From Frankia nepalensis (GTDB lineage Bacteria > Actinomycetota > Actinomycetes > Frankiales > Frankiaceae), in the NCBI RefSeq assembly GCF_016786325.1, contig NZ_JADWYU010000103.1:1-64000 (forward strand): a stretch of DNA of 64,000 bases. The letters run 5' to 3'. Every line of letters starts with the position of its first letter. Position 1 is the first letter of the stretch. This document shows positions 35,827-45,302 of this stretch, piece after piece. The notes beneath the pieces were generated by a model that saw only the letters and a list, made by a program, of their open reading frames with translations, was not told the origin of the DNA and did not search any database. The position numbers and the translations under genes were made by a program.

Positions 35827-36108
35827 CACGCCGGTCGGTGGAGCGCCGGGCGCTCGTCCCGGCGGCGACCAGGCTGGCCGGGCGGGCCGCGTCGTTCGCC
35901 TTCCCTGGGAGGCCTGCCCGGAGCCGCGACGCCTGCCCGGTGTGCCGCCCTTGGACACCGTCGTCCGCGGGCTTCCCACCGATCCGCTCGCGGATCGTGG
36001 GAGGGGTTCGTCCGGCCGCGCGGCGGCTCGGCCGGAGCCGGCGGCGCGATGCGTCGACGATCTGGCAGACTGTAGGGGCAAGCTGACTGCAATAGGTTCA
36101 GCTGTGCC

Positions 36109-36155
36109 AGCATCTGGCTGACCAGCATTTGGCTGATCTAGCATCTGGCTGACCT
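36109..36155. repeat. Three tandem copies of a 16-bp motif upstream of rpsP
   Basis: AGCATCTGGCTGACC, AGCATTTGGCTGATCT and AGCATCTGGCTGACCT follow one another, preceded at 36081-36105 by related AGCTGACTGC and TTCAGCTG. Spacing of ~16 bp is about 1.5 helical turns. It sits in the ~430-bp ffh-rpsP spacer (35827-36260), about 105 bp before the rpsP GTG, where promoter or leader sequence is expected. Confidence 0.85.
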
Positions 36156-36260
36156 AGGGTCAGCTCCCGGAGGTCGTTGAGGTCTGCCCGGGGGACGACC
36201 CCCGGAATCCCCGGCGCCGCGTCTCGCGCGGCCCCCAAGCAATGGAGCTTTTCAACAACC

Positions 36261-36689
36261 GTGGCAACCAAGATCAAGCTGCAGCGGCTCGGCAAGATGC
36301 GCGAGCCGCACTACCGCATCGTCGTCGCCGACGCCCGCACCAAGCGGGACGGCCGGGTCATCGAGGCCATCGGCCAGTACCACCCCAAGGACGAGCCCAG
36401 CACCATCCTCGTGAACGGGGACCGGGTCGCCCACTGGCTGTCCGTCGGCGCCCAGCCGACCGACCCGGTGCTCGCGATCCTCAAGGTCACCGGTGACTGG
36501 CAGAAGTTCAAGGGCCTGCCGGCACCCGAGCCGATGAAGGTCGCGGCCCCCAAGGCCGACCGGCGCGAGGTCTTCCAGGCCGCGGCGCGGGAGGCGGCCG
36601 GTCTCGCGGAGAAGCCGGCCACCACCCCGAAGAAGAAGAGCAAGCCGGCGTCCGCTGAGGGCGACGAGACGCCGGCCTCGGAGCAGTAA
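36261..36689 (+). CDS. rpsP: 30S ribosomal protein S16
   Basis: Small-subunit assembly protein of 142 residues. Conserved core: [59 protein letters not shown]. The C-terminus carries a Lys/Ala/Pro-rich extension ([20 protein letters not shown]) common in actinobacterial S16. GTG at 36261 starts at the family N-terminus. First gene of the rpsP-khpA-rimM-trmD unit; its stop directly abuts the khpA start. Confidence 0.96.
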   Translation: MATKIKLQRLGKMREPHYRIVVADARTKRDGRVIEAIGQYHPKDEPSTILVNGDRVAHWLSVGAQPTDPVLAILKVTGDWQKFKGLPAPEPMKVAAPKADRREVFQAAAREAAGLAEKPATTPKKKSKPASAEGDETPASEQ

Positions 36690-36923
36690 GTGCTGGAGGC
36701 GGCGCTCGAACACCTGGTTCGAGGCATCGTCGACCACCCGGACGACGTCCGAGTGGACCTGCTCGCCAACCGTCGCGGTCGCACTCTCGAGGTCCGGGTA
36801 CACCCCGACGACCTCGGGAAGGTGATCGGCCGGCGGGGCCGGACGGCCCGGGCGCTCCGTACGGTCATGGCCGGCGTGGGCGGCCGTGGCCTGCGGGTCG
36901 ACGTCGTCGACGTGGACCGCTAG
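36690..36923 (+). CDS. khpA: KH-domain RNA-binding protein KhpA
   Basis: Short single-KH-domain protein (77 residues) located, as in most Gram-positives, between rpsP and rimM. The KH signature reads DDLGKVIGRRGRTARALRTV (GxxG = GRRG). Partners with KhpB in other bacteria to bind RNA and affect cell-wall synthesis. The GTG start follows the rpsP TAA with no gap, so translation is coupled. A repeat array follows before rimM. Confidence 0.93.
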   Translation: MLEAALEHLVRGIVDHPDDVRVDLLANRRGRTLEVRVHPDDLGKVIGRRGRTARALRTVMAGVGGRGLRVDVVDVDR

Positions 36924-36943
36924 CTGCCTGGGTGGAGTGTGCT

Positions 36944-37430
36944 CGGTGGCCCCTGGCCGCCTTCGCCGGAGGCAGCTAGCTCGATGTCTGCTCCGGGGGG
37001 CGACCCCCGGACCCCCGGTTGTCGAGCTTCGCTCGACGGGCGGTTCGGGTGGCTGGTTGCGGGTCGAGGGCGCGGGTTCTAGGGCTGTTGGCTGGCTTCG
37101 CCGGAGTGGCTAGGTCGATGTCTGCTTCGGGGCGACGCTCGGGCTCCCGGTGTCGGGCTTCGCTCGACGGGGGTGGTTCGGGTGGCTGGTTGCGGGCGGA
37201 GGACGCGGGTTGGTGGCCCTTGGCCACCTTCGCCGTGGCCTGCTCGCTGGATGTCTGACGCGGGGACGCCTTCGGGTCCCCGGTGTCGGGCTTTGCCCGA
37301 CGGGGTGGTTGGGCTGGGTGGTCGTGGGCGGAGGGCGTGGCCTGGTGGGCTCGGGTCACCCTGCCCAACGCCCCTGGCCCGACGTCCCGACGGCCCGGAT
37401 GTCTGGCTCGGGTCGACTCGACCTGGCGGA
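36944..37430. repeat. Array of ~130-bp hairpin-containing repeats between khpA and rimM
   Basis: Three full imperfect tandem units (about 36944-37082, 37084-37210, 37211-37341) plus a partial fourth. Shared blocks are GATGTCTG, a GC-rich first hairpin, a second hairpin and GGTTCGGGTGGCTGGTTGCGG. The second hairpin is GTCGAGC-TTC-GCTCGAC in unit 1 (37021-37037), GTCGGGC-TTC-GCTCGAC in unit 2 (37152-37168) and GTCGGGC-TTT-GCCCGAC in unit 3 (37285-37301): an A-T pair becomes G-T then G-C, keeping the stem. Unit 1 also has TCCGGGGG-GCGA-CCCCCGGA. No protein is encoded. Confidence 0.85.
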
Positions 37431-37473
37431 TCGAAACGATGGCCAACAGTGATCGTCGGAGTGCGGGTGGGCG

Positions 37474-38010
37474 ATGGGTGAGGCGATCGTGGTCGGGCGG
37501 ATCGGGAAGGCGCATGGCGTTCGCGGCGACGTGACCGTCGACGTCCGGACCGACGTGCCCGAGCGGCGGTTCGCGTCGGGGGAGCGGCTTGCCCGGTCCG
37601 GTGGCGGTCCGGAGCTGGTCGTCGCCGACGCGCGGTGGCATTCCGGTCGGCTGCTCGTTCGCTTCGAGGGCATCGCCGACCGGAACGCGGCCGAGTCGCT
37701 GCGCGGGGTGGTGCTCACCATCGACGCGGACCGGGCCGGCGACCCCGCGGATCCCGACGAGCCGGACGCCGACGGCGAACTCTGGTGGGACCGGGACCTG
37801 ATCGGCCTGCGCGCGCTCACCCCGGACGGCCAGCTGCTCGGTGAGGTGGCCGACGTGGTGCACACGGCGGCCGGCGAGCTGCTGGCGATCCGGAAGCCCG
37901 CCGGGGGTGAGCACCTCGTGCCCTTCGTCCGGGACATCGTGCCGACCGTCGACCCGCCTGGCGGCCGGGTGGTCGTCGACGCCCCACCCGGCCTCCTCGA
38001 CCTCGACTGA
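37474..38010 (+). CDS. rimM: Ribosome maturation factor RimM
   Basis: Assists 16S rRNA 3'-domain assembly by binding S19. 178 residues: VVGRIGKAHGVRGDVTVDV and RFEGIADRNAAESLRGVVL in the N-terminal domain, then the PRC-barrel (ELWWDRDLIGLRALTPDGQL, LLAIRKPAGGEHLVPFVRDI) and a C-terminal DAPPGLLDLD. ATG at 37474. Separated from khpA by the repeat array and 39 bp from trmD. Confidence 0.94.
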   Translation: MGEAIVVGRIGKAHGVRGDVTVDVRTDVPERRFASGERLARSGGGPELVVADARWHSGRLLVRFEGIADRNAAESLRGVVLTIDADRAGDPADPDEPDADGELWWDRDLIGLRALTPDGQLLGEVADVVHTAAGELLAIRKPAGGEHLVPFVRDIVPTVDPPGGRVVVDAPPGLLDLD

Positions 38011-38049
38011 GGTGGCGCGGACCAGGGCGGCGGGACGGAAGGCGACGGC

Positions 38050-38877
38050 ATGCGGGTAGACGTGATCACGATCTTCCCGGACTACCTGGAGCCACTGCGG
38101 CTGTCGTTGCTCGGCAAGGCCCGCGACCGCGGCATGCTGCGGGTCCACGGCCATGACCTGCGTGACTGGACCACCGACCGGCACCGCACCGTCGACGACA
38201 CCCCCTATGGCGGCGGTCCCGGCATGGTCATGCGCCCGGAGCCGTGGGACGCGGCGCTGCGCGCGGTAGCCGGCTCGGACGGCCCTGCGCCGCGGCCGCG
38301 GGTGATCGTGCCCACCCCGGCGGGACGCCCCTTCACCCAGGCCTACGCGGCCGAGCTGGCCGCCGAGCCCTGGCTGGTGTTCTGCTGCGGGCGTTACGAG
38401 GGGATCGACGGACGCGTCGTCGAGGCCTGGGCCGACGACGAGATCTCCATTGGTGACTACGTGCTCTCCGGCGGCGAGGTCGCCACGCTGGTCATGCTCG
38501 AAGCGATCACGAGGCTGCTCCCGGGCGCGGTCGGCAACGCCGAGTCGATCAGCGACGACTCGTTCGCGCACGGCCTGCTCGAAGGCCCGGTCTACACCCG
38601 GCCGCCGGAATGGGACGGGCGTCGCGTCCCCGACGTGCTGCTGTCCGGCGACCATGGGGCGATCGCCCGGTTCCGCCGCGACCAGGCGCTGCGCCGGACC
38701 GCGCGGCGCCGGCCCGAGCTGCTTGCCGCGCTCGACCTGGACGACCGGGACCAGCGGGTCGTCGCCGAGGCCGGCACCGAAGCCGAGCCGGGTGGCGGAG
38801 GGCCCGGCCGGGCGTGGCCCGCGCCGGCGGACGAGGACCGCGCGAAGGACGAGGACACGGCCGCGCCGGCGGGATGA
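38050..38877 (+). CDS. trmD: tRNA (guanine(37)-N1)-methyltransferase
   Basis: SPOUT methyltransferase making m1G37 in tRNAs, which prevents frameshifting. 275 residues: [40 protein letters not shown], the knot segment [40 protein letters not shown], and [20 protein letters not shown] in the C-terminal domain. The last ~45 residues are an acidic, Gly/Ala-rich tail. ATG at 38050. Confidence 0.95.
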   Translation: MRVDVITIFPDYLEPLRLSLLGKARDRGMLRVHGHDLRDWTTDRHRTVDDTPYGGGPGMVMRPEPWDAALRAVAGSDGPAPRPRVIVPTPAGRPFTQAYAAELAAEPWLVFCCGRYEGIDGRVVEAWADDEISIGDYVLSGGEVATLVMLEAITRLLPGAVGNAESISDDSFAHGLLEGPVYTRPPEWDGRRVPDVLLSGDHGAIARFRRDQALRRTARRRPELLAALDLDDRDQRVVAEAGTEAEPGGGGPGRAWPAPADEDRAKDEDTAAPAG

Positions 38878-39290
38878 ACGCCGCCCACGCCCGCCCGTAG
38901 GGAGGCGACCGGCTGGCCGTGTGGCACAGTAGGATGCAGTGTCCGCCGGTCCGTGGCCGGCTGGGCCGGGGCTCGTGGATGCCTCGCGCGGGTACCCTAC
39001 GTGCGGGTGTCATGGCGCGGGTACCACCGTCTGGATAGCCGAGCTGGTCTCGTGGGCAGAGCGCCTGCCCGAGATGCCGGTTCGGCGCGCGGTAGCCTGA
39101 CGCGTTAGGTTTCCGGACGTGTCGGGTTCTCGGCTCCGCGACCCCACGCCGATCGTTGTGGGTGCTGGCCGTCCCCACGGCCCGATGCCAGGAACCCGTT
39201 CCTGATCCGGGCTCGCGCGGTCGACCAGCCGTCACCGCCACGGACCATGCGGTACCCAGACCTACTGTCACCACTGAGGAAGCGACTGCC
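38878..39290. promoter_or_regulatory. trmD-rplS spacer, probable rplS leader
   Basis: A 413-bp spacer with no gene. TAGGAT (38931-38936), TACCCT (38995-39000) and TAGCCT (39093-39098) resemble -10 boxes, so rplS may have its own promoter. The segment 39043-39095 looks faintly tRNA-like but does not fold into a cloverleaf. CGCGGGTACC occurs twice (near 38987 and 39018). GAGGA before 39291 is the ribosome-binding site. Confidence 0.4.
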
Positions 39291-39632
39291 ATGCAAACCC
39301 TGGACAGCCTCGACGCCGAGTCGCTGAGGACCGACGTGCCCGAGTTCTGGCCGGGCGACACCCTCAAGGTCCACGTCCGCGTGGTCGAGGGGAACCGCCA
39401 GCGCATCCAGGTCTTCCAGGGCGTCGTGATCCGCCGGCAGGGCGACGGCCTGCGGGAGACGTTCTCCGTCCGCAAGGTCAGCTTCGGCGTCGGAGTGGAG
39501 CGGACCTTCCCGGTGCACAGCCCGATCGTGCAGAAGATCGAGGTCGTGACCCGCGGCGACGTCCGGCGGGCCAAGCTCTACTACCTGCGCGAGCTGCGCG
39601 GCAAGGCCGCCAAGATCAAGGAAAAGCGCTAA
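39291..39632 (+). CDS. rplS: 50S ribosomal protein L19
   Basis: Large-subunit protein at the subunit interface; 113 residues, normal length. Contains [60 protein letters not shown] and the basic C-terminus [12 protein letters not shown] at 39291 with GAGGA upstream. Follows trmD as in nearly all bacteria, but with a long leader. Confidence 0.96.
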   Translation: MQTLDSLDAESLRTDVPEFWPGDTLKVHVRVVEGNRQRIQVFQGVVIRRQGDGLRETFSVRKVSFGVGVERTFPVHSPIVQKIEVVTRGDVRRAKLYYLRELRGKAAKIKEKR

Positions 39633-39874
39633 GGCGGTCGGCTCAAGGTCGCCTAGGGGCGACCATCCGGACCTCCCAGATCGGCTTCGCCGATCCGGCA
39701 GGACCCCGGCTCCGCCGTCGGGGCGCTGGGCGCCCCGACCAGCCTGGTGCCGGGTCGGACCTGTAGGACTGGGGTCGGTCGCGGTCGTTGGTCGGGATCG
39801 TGGGTGGGTTGCGTCGATGGTTCCTTGCGGGGCCGGTCGTCTAGGTCGCTTCCCGTGGATCATGTTCCGCGGTC

Positions 39875-40082
39875 CCGCTCGGCCGCCGATCCGCGCACAC
39901 AACCAGCGATCATCCGCTCATCCCGGCCCGGTCTCCCTGGTAGATCGCTAGGTCTGTGCGCGATTCGGGACAAAGCGGACAGAAATTGCCGGTCGGCGCA
40001 CACATCTGGTGATCAAGAAAGCCGCTGGTACCCCTGCGAGCTGGTGATCATCGGATGTGCGCGCGGATCGGCGGCCGAGCGG
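39875..40082. mobile_element. 208-bp element with 27-bp inverted ends (possible MITE)
   Basis: The left arm begins CCGCTCGGCCGCCGATCCG and continues CGCACACA (39875-39901). The right arm (40056-40082) is its reverse complement with one mismatch. The ~150-bp interior has partial internal symmetry (ACCAGCGATCATC against CTGGTGATCATC) and no ORF. I find no target-site duplication next to the arms, so it may be an old insertion or a large regulatory palindrome. Confidence 0.5.
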
Positions 40083-40781
40083 CTTCGCAAGATCCACGGG
40101 AGCGGCCTTAGGCCGGCCTTGCTGATCTGGCGAGGCCTTGGCCGCTGACGTCAAGGTGTCTTGCGCCGCTGAGAGCGTTGGGTGGCCTGACCGACTGGAC
40201 TTGGGGACAGAGCCCAATCGGTCGGAGTCTGGTTGTGGCTGAGTGTCGCGGGCGGCCCGGAACCTCTGGCGGGTCTGCCCGGATCCGCCGTGCCGATCCA
40301 GGTGGGAACCCCGGTGGGCCCTGGGCGAGGTCGGGGGGCCGGTGCCGGCCCCGACAAGGCCGGGATCTTGGTGAAGCTCATGGGCATGGCGCCAGCCTCC
40401 GACGGCTACTGCCGCGACCGCCAACGTCGATCATTCCTGGCATCGAGACAGGGCGAACCTTGGCGGGGCGCGGCTCCGAGGGCCGGGCTGTTGGCCTGGT
40501 TCGGGGCATCCCTTCCTGGAAACTCCCTGAGTGTCCGCGCCCGGTCCGCTCGGTCGGGGCCCATTGGCCCCGGGCCGGCCCGACGCGTCGGTGGACCGGG
40601 AGACTCGACGAAACCCGGCCAACCTCCCGTCCCGCCGCCGGGAGCTGGCCCGGTCATACTGGTGTTCCCCGGCTCGGGTTCGGTCGGGCGCGTCAGCGCC
40701 ACTCACGAAACCCAGCCACGATCCCGACCTCGAACCGGGACTGGGCTCGGTCTCCCAGGTCCTGCTCGGTATCAGGTCGGT

Positions 40782-40870
40782 GGGGGGGGGGCGCCCCCCC
40801 CCCCGGGGGGGGGGGGGGGGCCCCGCGGGGGGGGGGGGGCGGGGGGGGGGGGGGGGCCCCCCGCCCCCCC
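40782..40870. other. G/C homopolymer tract, probable sequence error
   Basis: Runs of up to 16 or more G or C alternate without any other base for almost 90 bases. This is unlike anything else in the window except 49032-49150. It lies in non-coding sequence just upstream of lepB. The most economical reading is poorly resolved sequence at a strong secondary structure. Confidence 0.75.
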
Positions 40871-40944
40871 ACGGCGGAGCGGCGATGGTCGCGCAAGCGA
40901 CCTTGAGTCGACCGCCATACGGCGCGATCGCGTGAGGTGGCGTA

Positions 40945-42168
40945 GTGAGCTCGTCCGAGCAGGGCACACCGGACCCGGCCGACCTCGGCGGGCTGCCCGC
41001 CGGAGCGGGCCGGTCGGCCGGGTGGTCATCGGCCAGCGGGCCGCGTCACGCGGGTGGGCAGGCCCCCACGCCAGGCCACGGCCCCTGGGACGACGATGCC
41101 GATCCGCTCGGTCGTGACGTCACCGACGACGGAGACCGGGCCGACGGGGACACCGAGCCCACCGGTGTGGTCGGGCGCCGGATCGGCGGCCGTCGAGCCC
41201 GAAAAGGGCAGGGAGGTGACGGGCGGGGCTCGTTCCTACGCGAACTGCCCGTGCTGGTCCTGATCGCGTTCGTCTTGGCGCTGCTCATCAAGGCGCTGCT
41301 GGTGCAGGCGTTCTGGATCCCGTCCGAGTCGATGGAGCGCACGTTGCTCATCAACGACCGGGTGCTCGTGAACAAGGTCATTTATCACTTCCGGGACGTC
41401 CACCGCGGCGACATCGTCGTGTTCAACGGCGACGGCACTGGCTTCCAGAGCCACGAGTCGGCGATCGAACCGCCGAGCAACGGGTTCAGCCGGTTCATTC
41501 GTGGCGTCCAGAACCTGCTCGGCCTCGGGGCGCCCAGCGACAAGGACTTCATCAAGCGGGTGATCGGCGTCGGTGGCGACACGGTGAGTTGTTGCGACGA
41601 CGCCGGCCGGGTGATCGTCAACGGCAAATCGCTGGACGAGACCTACCTCTTCGAGAACGACAGTCAGCCCTTCGATCCGGTCAAGGTGCCCGAAGGTCAA
41701 CTGTGGGTGATGGGCGATCATCGCAGCGCATCCTCGGACTCGAGGGCCAACGGGACGATCCCGACGAGTGCCGTCGTGGGCCGCGCGTTCGTCAAGGTCT
41801 GGCCACTCAGCAGGTTCGGGTTCCTCAGCACCCCAGACACGTTCGACGGCATCCCGGCGGCGAGCGGGACCGCGCCGGTGGGTGGCGCGCCGGCGCCGGC
41901 CGGCGGCGGGGACCCGGTCTTGCCGGCGGGCACGCCCGCCTCGGCTCCTTTGGCCGGGGTGCTCGCATTGACACTGCGTTCGCGTGGCGTGGGCGGGTCG
42001 CGGCCGGGCGGGGCCGGGTTCCTCTCGGATCGACGGCGGGGCTCCCGTCGGATCCGGGATTCGTTCCCGATCGACCAGGCCGAGCGGGAAGGTCCGGAAG
42101 CTGGCCCGAAAGGTCGGCGATCTGGCGGACCACGGACAGGTCGGGCATGGCGGCGACGTTCCCGATGA
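40945..42168 (+). CDS. lepB: Signal peptidase I
   Basis: Membrane serine protease that removes signal peptides. 407 residues. An acidic cytosolic N-terminus (~95 residues) is followed by one transmembrane helix ([20 protein letters not shown]), the catalytic Ser in [12 protein letters not shown], the catalytic Lys in [15 protein letters not shown] and [11 protein letters not shown]. After [10 protein letters not shown] the last ~110 residues are Ala/Gly/Arg-rich, partly encoded by sequence related to the palindromic element (42000-42110), and not family-like. GTG at 40945 with GAGGTGG upstream. The end overlaps rnhB by 22 bp. Confidence 0.92.
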   Translation: MSSSEQGTPDPADLGGLPAGAGRSAGWSSASGPRHAGGQAPTPGHGPWDDDADPLGRDVTDDGDRADGDTEPTGVVGRRIGGRRARKGQGGDGRGSFLRELPVLVLIAFVLALLIKALLVQAFWIPSESMERTLLINDRVLVNKVIYHFRDVHRGDIVVFNGDGTGFQSHESAIEPPSNGFSRFIRGVQNLLGLGAPSDKDFIKRVIGVGGDTVSCCDDAGRVIVNGKSLDETYLFENDSQPFDPVKVPEGQLWVMGDHRSASSDSRANGTIPTSAVVGRAFVKVWPLSRFGFLSTPDTFDGIPAASGTAPVGGAPAPAGGGDPVLPAGTPASAPLAGVLALTLRSRGVGGSRPGGAGFLSDRRRGSRRIRDSFPIDQAEREGPEAGPKGRRSGGPRTGRAWRRRSR

Positions 42169-42887
42169 GGCCGTCGGGCGTGGTCATCCGGCGTGACAGC
42201 GGCCTGTTCGGCTACGAGCGCGCCCTGGCGCGCCGCGGTCTCGGCCCGGTGGCCGGGGTGGACGAGGCCGGCCGGGGTGCCTGCGCCGGCCCCCTGGTGG
42301 TGGCCGCGGTGGTGCTCGACCCGCGCCGGGTCGGCCGGCTCGGCTCGCTCGCCGACTCGAAGCTGCTGACCGAGCGGACGCGGGAACGGGTGTACGACGA
42401 GATCGTGGCGGTGGCCTCCGCGTGGTCCGTAGTGATCATCCCGGCCGTCGACGTCGATCGATACGGCCTGCACGTCATGAACATCGCGGGCATGCGGCGC
42501 GCCGTCGCGCGGCTCGCGACGCGGCCGGGGTATGTGCTTGTCGACGGGTTTCCGGTGCCGGGAATCGAGGCGCCGTCGCTGGCCGTGCGCAAGGGTGACC
42601 GGGTCGCCGGCTGCGTCGCCGCCGCGTCGGTCATCGCCAAGGTCACCCGGGACCGGATCATGTATCGGCTGGACGAGCGCTTCGGCGAGTACGATTTCGC
42701 GCAGCACAAGGGATACGTCACCGCGGCCCACGCCGCGGCACTGGCGAGACACGGGCCGTGCGAGGAGCACCGCCTTTCGTATGCCAATGTCCAGTCCCTG
42801 ATCGCACAGGGTGGGGACGAACGATCGGTGCGGCTGGAGGAGACGGTGGCAATGGCCGGCCGGCAGGGCGCGGCGGAGACCGCATGA
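42147..42887 (+). CDS. rnhB: Ribonuclease HII
   Basis: Removes ribonucleotides misincorporated in DNA. About 246 residues with the signature [21 protein letters not shown] (first acidic pair Asp-Glu), [37 protein letters not shown] and [19 protein letters not shown] at 42147; ATG at 42165 is an alternative. Overlaps lepB upstream and DUF2469 downstream (ATGA), so lepB-rnhB-DUF2469 form a coupled unit, as in mycobacteria. Confidence 0.94.
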   Translation: MAATFPMRPSGVVIRRDSGLFGYERALARRGLGPVAGVDEAGRGACAGPLVVAAVVLDPRRVGRLGSLADSKLLTERTRERVYDEIVAVASAWSVVIIPAVDVDRYGLHVMNIAGMRRAVARLATRPGYVLVDGFPVPGIEAPSLAVRKGDRVAGCVAAASVIAKVTRDRIMYRLDERFGEYDFAQHKGYVTAAHAAALARHGPCEEHRLSYANVQSLIAQGGDERSVRLEETVAMAGRQGAAETA

Positions 42888-43180
42888 GCGCCGAGGACCT
42901 CGAGAAGTACGAGACCGAGATGGAGCTTCAGCTCTATCGCGAGTACCGGGACGTGGTCGGGCTCTTCTCGTACGTCATCGAGACCGAACGCCGCTTCTAC
43001 CTCGCCAACGAGTACAAGATCGACGTCCGGAACACGACCGACGGCGAGGTCTTCTTCGAGCTGACGTTGCGCGATGCCTGGGTGTGGGACATGTTCCGGC
43101 CCGCGAGGTTCGTGAAGAACGTTCGGGTCGTCACGTTCAAGGACATCAACGTGGAAGAGCTGACCAAGGCCGAGCTCTAG
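42884..43180 (+). CDS. DUF2469 family protein
   Basis: Actinobacteria-specific acidic protein of 98 residues, nearly invariant across the phylum: [64 protein letters not shown]. Always beside rnhB (M. tuberculosis Rv2901c). Biochemical function unknown. ATG overlaps the rnhB stop. A ~215-bp spacer follows with no visible gene. Confidence 0.92.
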   Translation: MSAEDLEKYETEMELQLYREYRDVVGLFSYVIETERRFYLANEYKIDVRNTTDGEVFFELTLRDAWVWDMFRPARFVKNVRVVTFKDINVEELTKAEL

Positions 43181-43395
43181 CGGACCGGCGTCGGCCCGCC
43201 GGCCCCCGCGCCCGCGCTCACACCCCTGTGGACGGCCGGCGGTCGTCCACAGCGGCGCCGGTCGGCCTCGACGGAAACCGGTCGTGCTCGCACGCTGATC
43301 CCGCCGGCGGCTCCCGCCGCCGGGACGGTCGTCGCCGAGCGGCGCCGTCTGGGCGACGCCGGACCCGGGCGGGCCGGCGCGACGCGGGAGGTCCG

Positions 43396-43764
43396 ATGCG
43401 GGCCAAGGACGCGCTCGGCAGGTTCGGTGAGGAACTGGCCGCGAGCCACCTCGTCGACGCCGGCCTCGAGATCCTCGACCGCAACTGGCGCTGCGGCGAG
43501 GGTGAGCTCGACATCGTCGCCCGCGACGCGGGCACCCTGGTGTTCTGCGAGGTCAAGACCCGCACCGGTACGCGGTTCGGCACGCCGGCGGAGGCGGTCG
43601 CTGGCCGCAAGGCTGCCCGGGTCCGCCGGCTCGCGACGCGCTGGCTCGCCGCGCATCCCCAGCTGCGCGGGCCGGTGCGGTTCGACCTGCTGGCGGTGTC
43701 GCGGGATGTGGCGCCTGGCCAGGTGGGGTCCGTGCGGGTCGAGCACCGGCGCGGGGCGTTCTGA
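43396..43764 (+). CDS. YraN/UPF0102 family nuclease-like protein
   Basis: A 122-residue member of the YraN family, which has a restriction-endonuclease-like fold. Key motif residues visible: GEELAASHLVDAGLEILDRN, GEGELDIVARD and FCEVKTRTGTRFG (the D...ExK arrangement). No activity is firmly established for the family. Linked with comM-dprA here and in M. tuberculosis (Rv2898c-Rv2896c). ATG at 43396 with GGGAGG upstream; stop and comM start share one base (TGATG). Confidence 0.92.
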   Translation: MRAKDALGRFGEELAASHLVDAGLEILDRNWRCGEGELDIVARDAGTLVFCEVKTRTGTRFGTPAEAVAGRKAARVRRLATRWLAAHPQLRGPVRFDLLAVSRDVAPGQVGSVRVEHRRGAF

Positions 43765-45302
43765 TGGCGCTGGCCCGCACCCTGGCCGTCGGCGTGATCG
43801 GCGTCGACGGCCACCTGGTCGAGGTCGAGGCGCACCTGGCCGGCGGGCTGCCCGGTCTTGCCCTGATCGGGCTGCCCGACGCCGCGCTGGCCGAGGCCCG
43901 GGACAGGATCCGCGCCGCTGTCCTCAACTCCGGGCAGAAGTGGCCCGACGAGCGGATCACCGTCGGGCTGTTTCCCGCCACCCTGCCCAAGTCGGGCAGC
44001 GGGTTCGACCTCGCGATGGCGCTCGCGATCCTCGCCGCGGCCGGGGCCGTGCCCGTGCCCGAGCCGCGCCACCGGGTGCTGCTCGGCGAACTGGCGCTGG
44101 ACGGCCGGGTCCGCCCGGTGCGCGGCGTGCTGCCGGCCGTGCTCGCCGCCGTCGACGCGGGCGTGACCCGGGTCGTCGTTCCGACGCGGAACGCCGCCGA
44201 GGCGGCGCTCGTCCCGGGCGCGCAAGTCGAGCCGGTACCGGACCTGCGCAGCGCGATTGGCCTGCTGCGCGGGGAGTACGAGCCCGAACCGGTGCCCGCC
44301 CGCTACCCGGCCGACGGCGGGCGCGCCGGCGTGGACGCGCTCGACCTCGCGGACGTCGCCGGGCAGAGCCGCGGCCGGCTCGCCGTCGAGGTGGCAGCGG
44401 CCGGCGGCCACCATCTGTACCTGCAGGGCCCGCCGGGCGGCGGCAAGACGATGCTGGCCGACCGGCTGCCCGGGCTGCTGCCGGACCTGGACCTGGCCGC
44501 GGCGATCGAGGTGACCGCGGTGCATTCGGTGGCCGGCGTGCTGCCCGCCGACACCCCGCTGGTCAGCCGGCCGCCCTACCGCAGCCCGCACCACAGCGCG
44601 ACGCCGGCCGCGCTGGTCGGCGCGGGCACGACCACGATCCGTCCGGGACTCGCCTGCCAGGCCCACAGAGGCGTCCTGTTCTTGGACGAGGCCGCGGAAT
44701 TTTCGCGCACCGCGCTCGACGCCCTGCGTCAGCCGCTGGAGAGCGGAACCATCGAGATCGCCCGGGCCCGGATGACCACCCGCTTCCCCGCGAGGTTCCT
44801 GCTGGTGCTCGCCGCCAACCCGTGCCCGTGTGCCCGTGCCCGCGCCGCCGGCGCGAACGCGTGCGAGTGCCCCAGCGCGGTCCGCCGTCGCTACCAGGCA
44901 CGGCTGTCCGGCCCGCTGCTGGACCGGATCGACCTCCAGATCGAGGTCGGCGCGCCGAGCCGGGCGGAGCTGCGCGCGGACAGCGGCACCGCCGAGTCGA
45001 GCGCCGTGGTGGCCCAGAGGGTCGCCGCCGCCAGGACCGCGATGAGGTCCCGGCTGCGCGGCACACCCTGGCGGACGAACGCGGAGGTGCCGGGCGCCGT
45101 GCTGCGCCGGAACTGGCCGCTGCCGCCGGAGGTGACCTCCGCGGCCGACCGCGCGTACGAGACCGGCTCGCTGACGGCCCGTGGCCTGGACCGGGTGCTG
45201 CGGGTCGCCTGGACGTTGGCCGACCTGGAAGGTGCCGGCCGGCCAGGCCCCGCGCAGCTGGGCCTCGCGCTCGACCTGCGGATCCCCGGGCGGTCCCGGT
45301 GA
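43764..45302 (+). CDS. ComM/YifB-family AAA+ ATPase
   Basis: Mg-chelatase-like AAA+ protein; Vibrio ComM is a branch-migration helicase acting in natural transformation. 512 residues: N-terminal Lon-like domain (GLPGLALIGLPDAALAEARD, GLFPATLPKSGSGFDLAMAL), Walker A QGPPGGGKTMLADRLPG, RPPYRSPHHSATPAALVG, Walker B GVLFLDEAAEFSR, and the cysteine cluster NPCPCARARAAGANACECP. The C-terminal RLSGPLLDRIDLQ is typical. Overlaps yraN by one base and dprA by four. Confidence 0.92.
   Translation: MALARTLAVGVIGVDGHLVEVEAHLAGGLPGLALIGLPDAALAEARDRIRAAVLNSGQKWPDERITVGLFPATLPKSGSGFDLAMALAILAAAGAVPVPEPRHRVLLGELALDGRVRPVRGVLPAVLAAVDAGVTRVVVPTRNAAEAALVPGAQVEPVPDLRSAIGLLRGEYEPEPVPARYPADGGRAGVDALDLADVAGQSRGRLAVEVAAAGGHHLYLQGPPGGGKTMLADRLPGLLPDLDLAAAIEVTAVHSVAGVLPADTPLVSRPPYRSPHHSATPAALVGAGTTTIRPGLACQAHRGVLFLDEAAEFSRTALDALRQPLESGTIEIARARMTTRFPARFLLVLAANPCPCARARAAGANACECPSAVRRRYQARLSGPLLDRIDLQIEVGAPSRAELRADSGTAESSAVVAQRVAAARTAMRSRLRGTPWRTNAEVPGAVLRRNWPLPPEVTSAADRAYETGSLTARGLDRVLRVAWTLADLEGAGRPGPAQLGLALDLRIPGRSR

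Larger units (their letters stand above)
39633..40944. repeat. Repeat-rich 1.3-kb spacer between rplS and lepB
   Basis: No gene is supported. It contains a palindromic element at 39672-39702 (CCTCCCAGATCGGC-TTC-GCCGATCCGGCAGG, 12 of 14 paired, then ACCCCGG), which may also terminate rplS. A large inverted-repeat element at 39875-40082 and a G/C homopolymer tract at 40782-40870 are listed separately. lepB's ribosome-binding site (GAGGTGG) is at the right end. Confidence 0.7.

Noticed and set aside
36944-37430. CRISPR-like array
   Set aside because: Units are ~130 bp, imperfect and contain no alternating identical repeats and unique spacers; no cas genes are nearby.
39043-39095. tRNA-like stretch (TAGCCGAGCTGG ... 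GCCGGTTCGGC)
   Set aside because: It has D-loop-like and T-loop-like words but no acceptor stem or anticodon arm can be formed.
43427-45298. A long plus-strand frame continuing upstream of dprA through yraN and comM
   Set aside because: The upstream part is the wrong frame of two recognisable genes. dprA is better started at the GTGA overlap at 45299.
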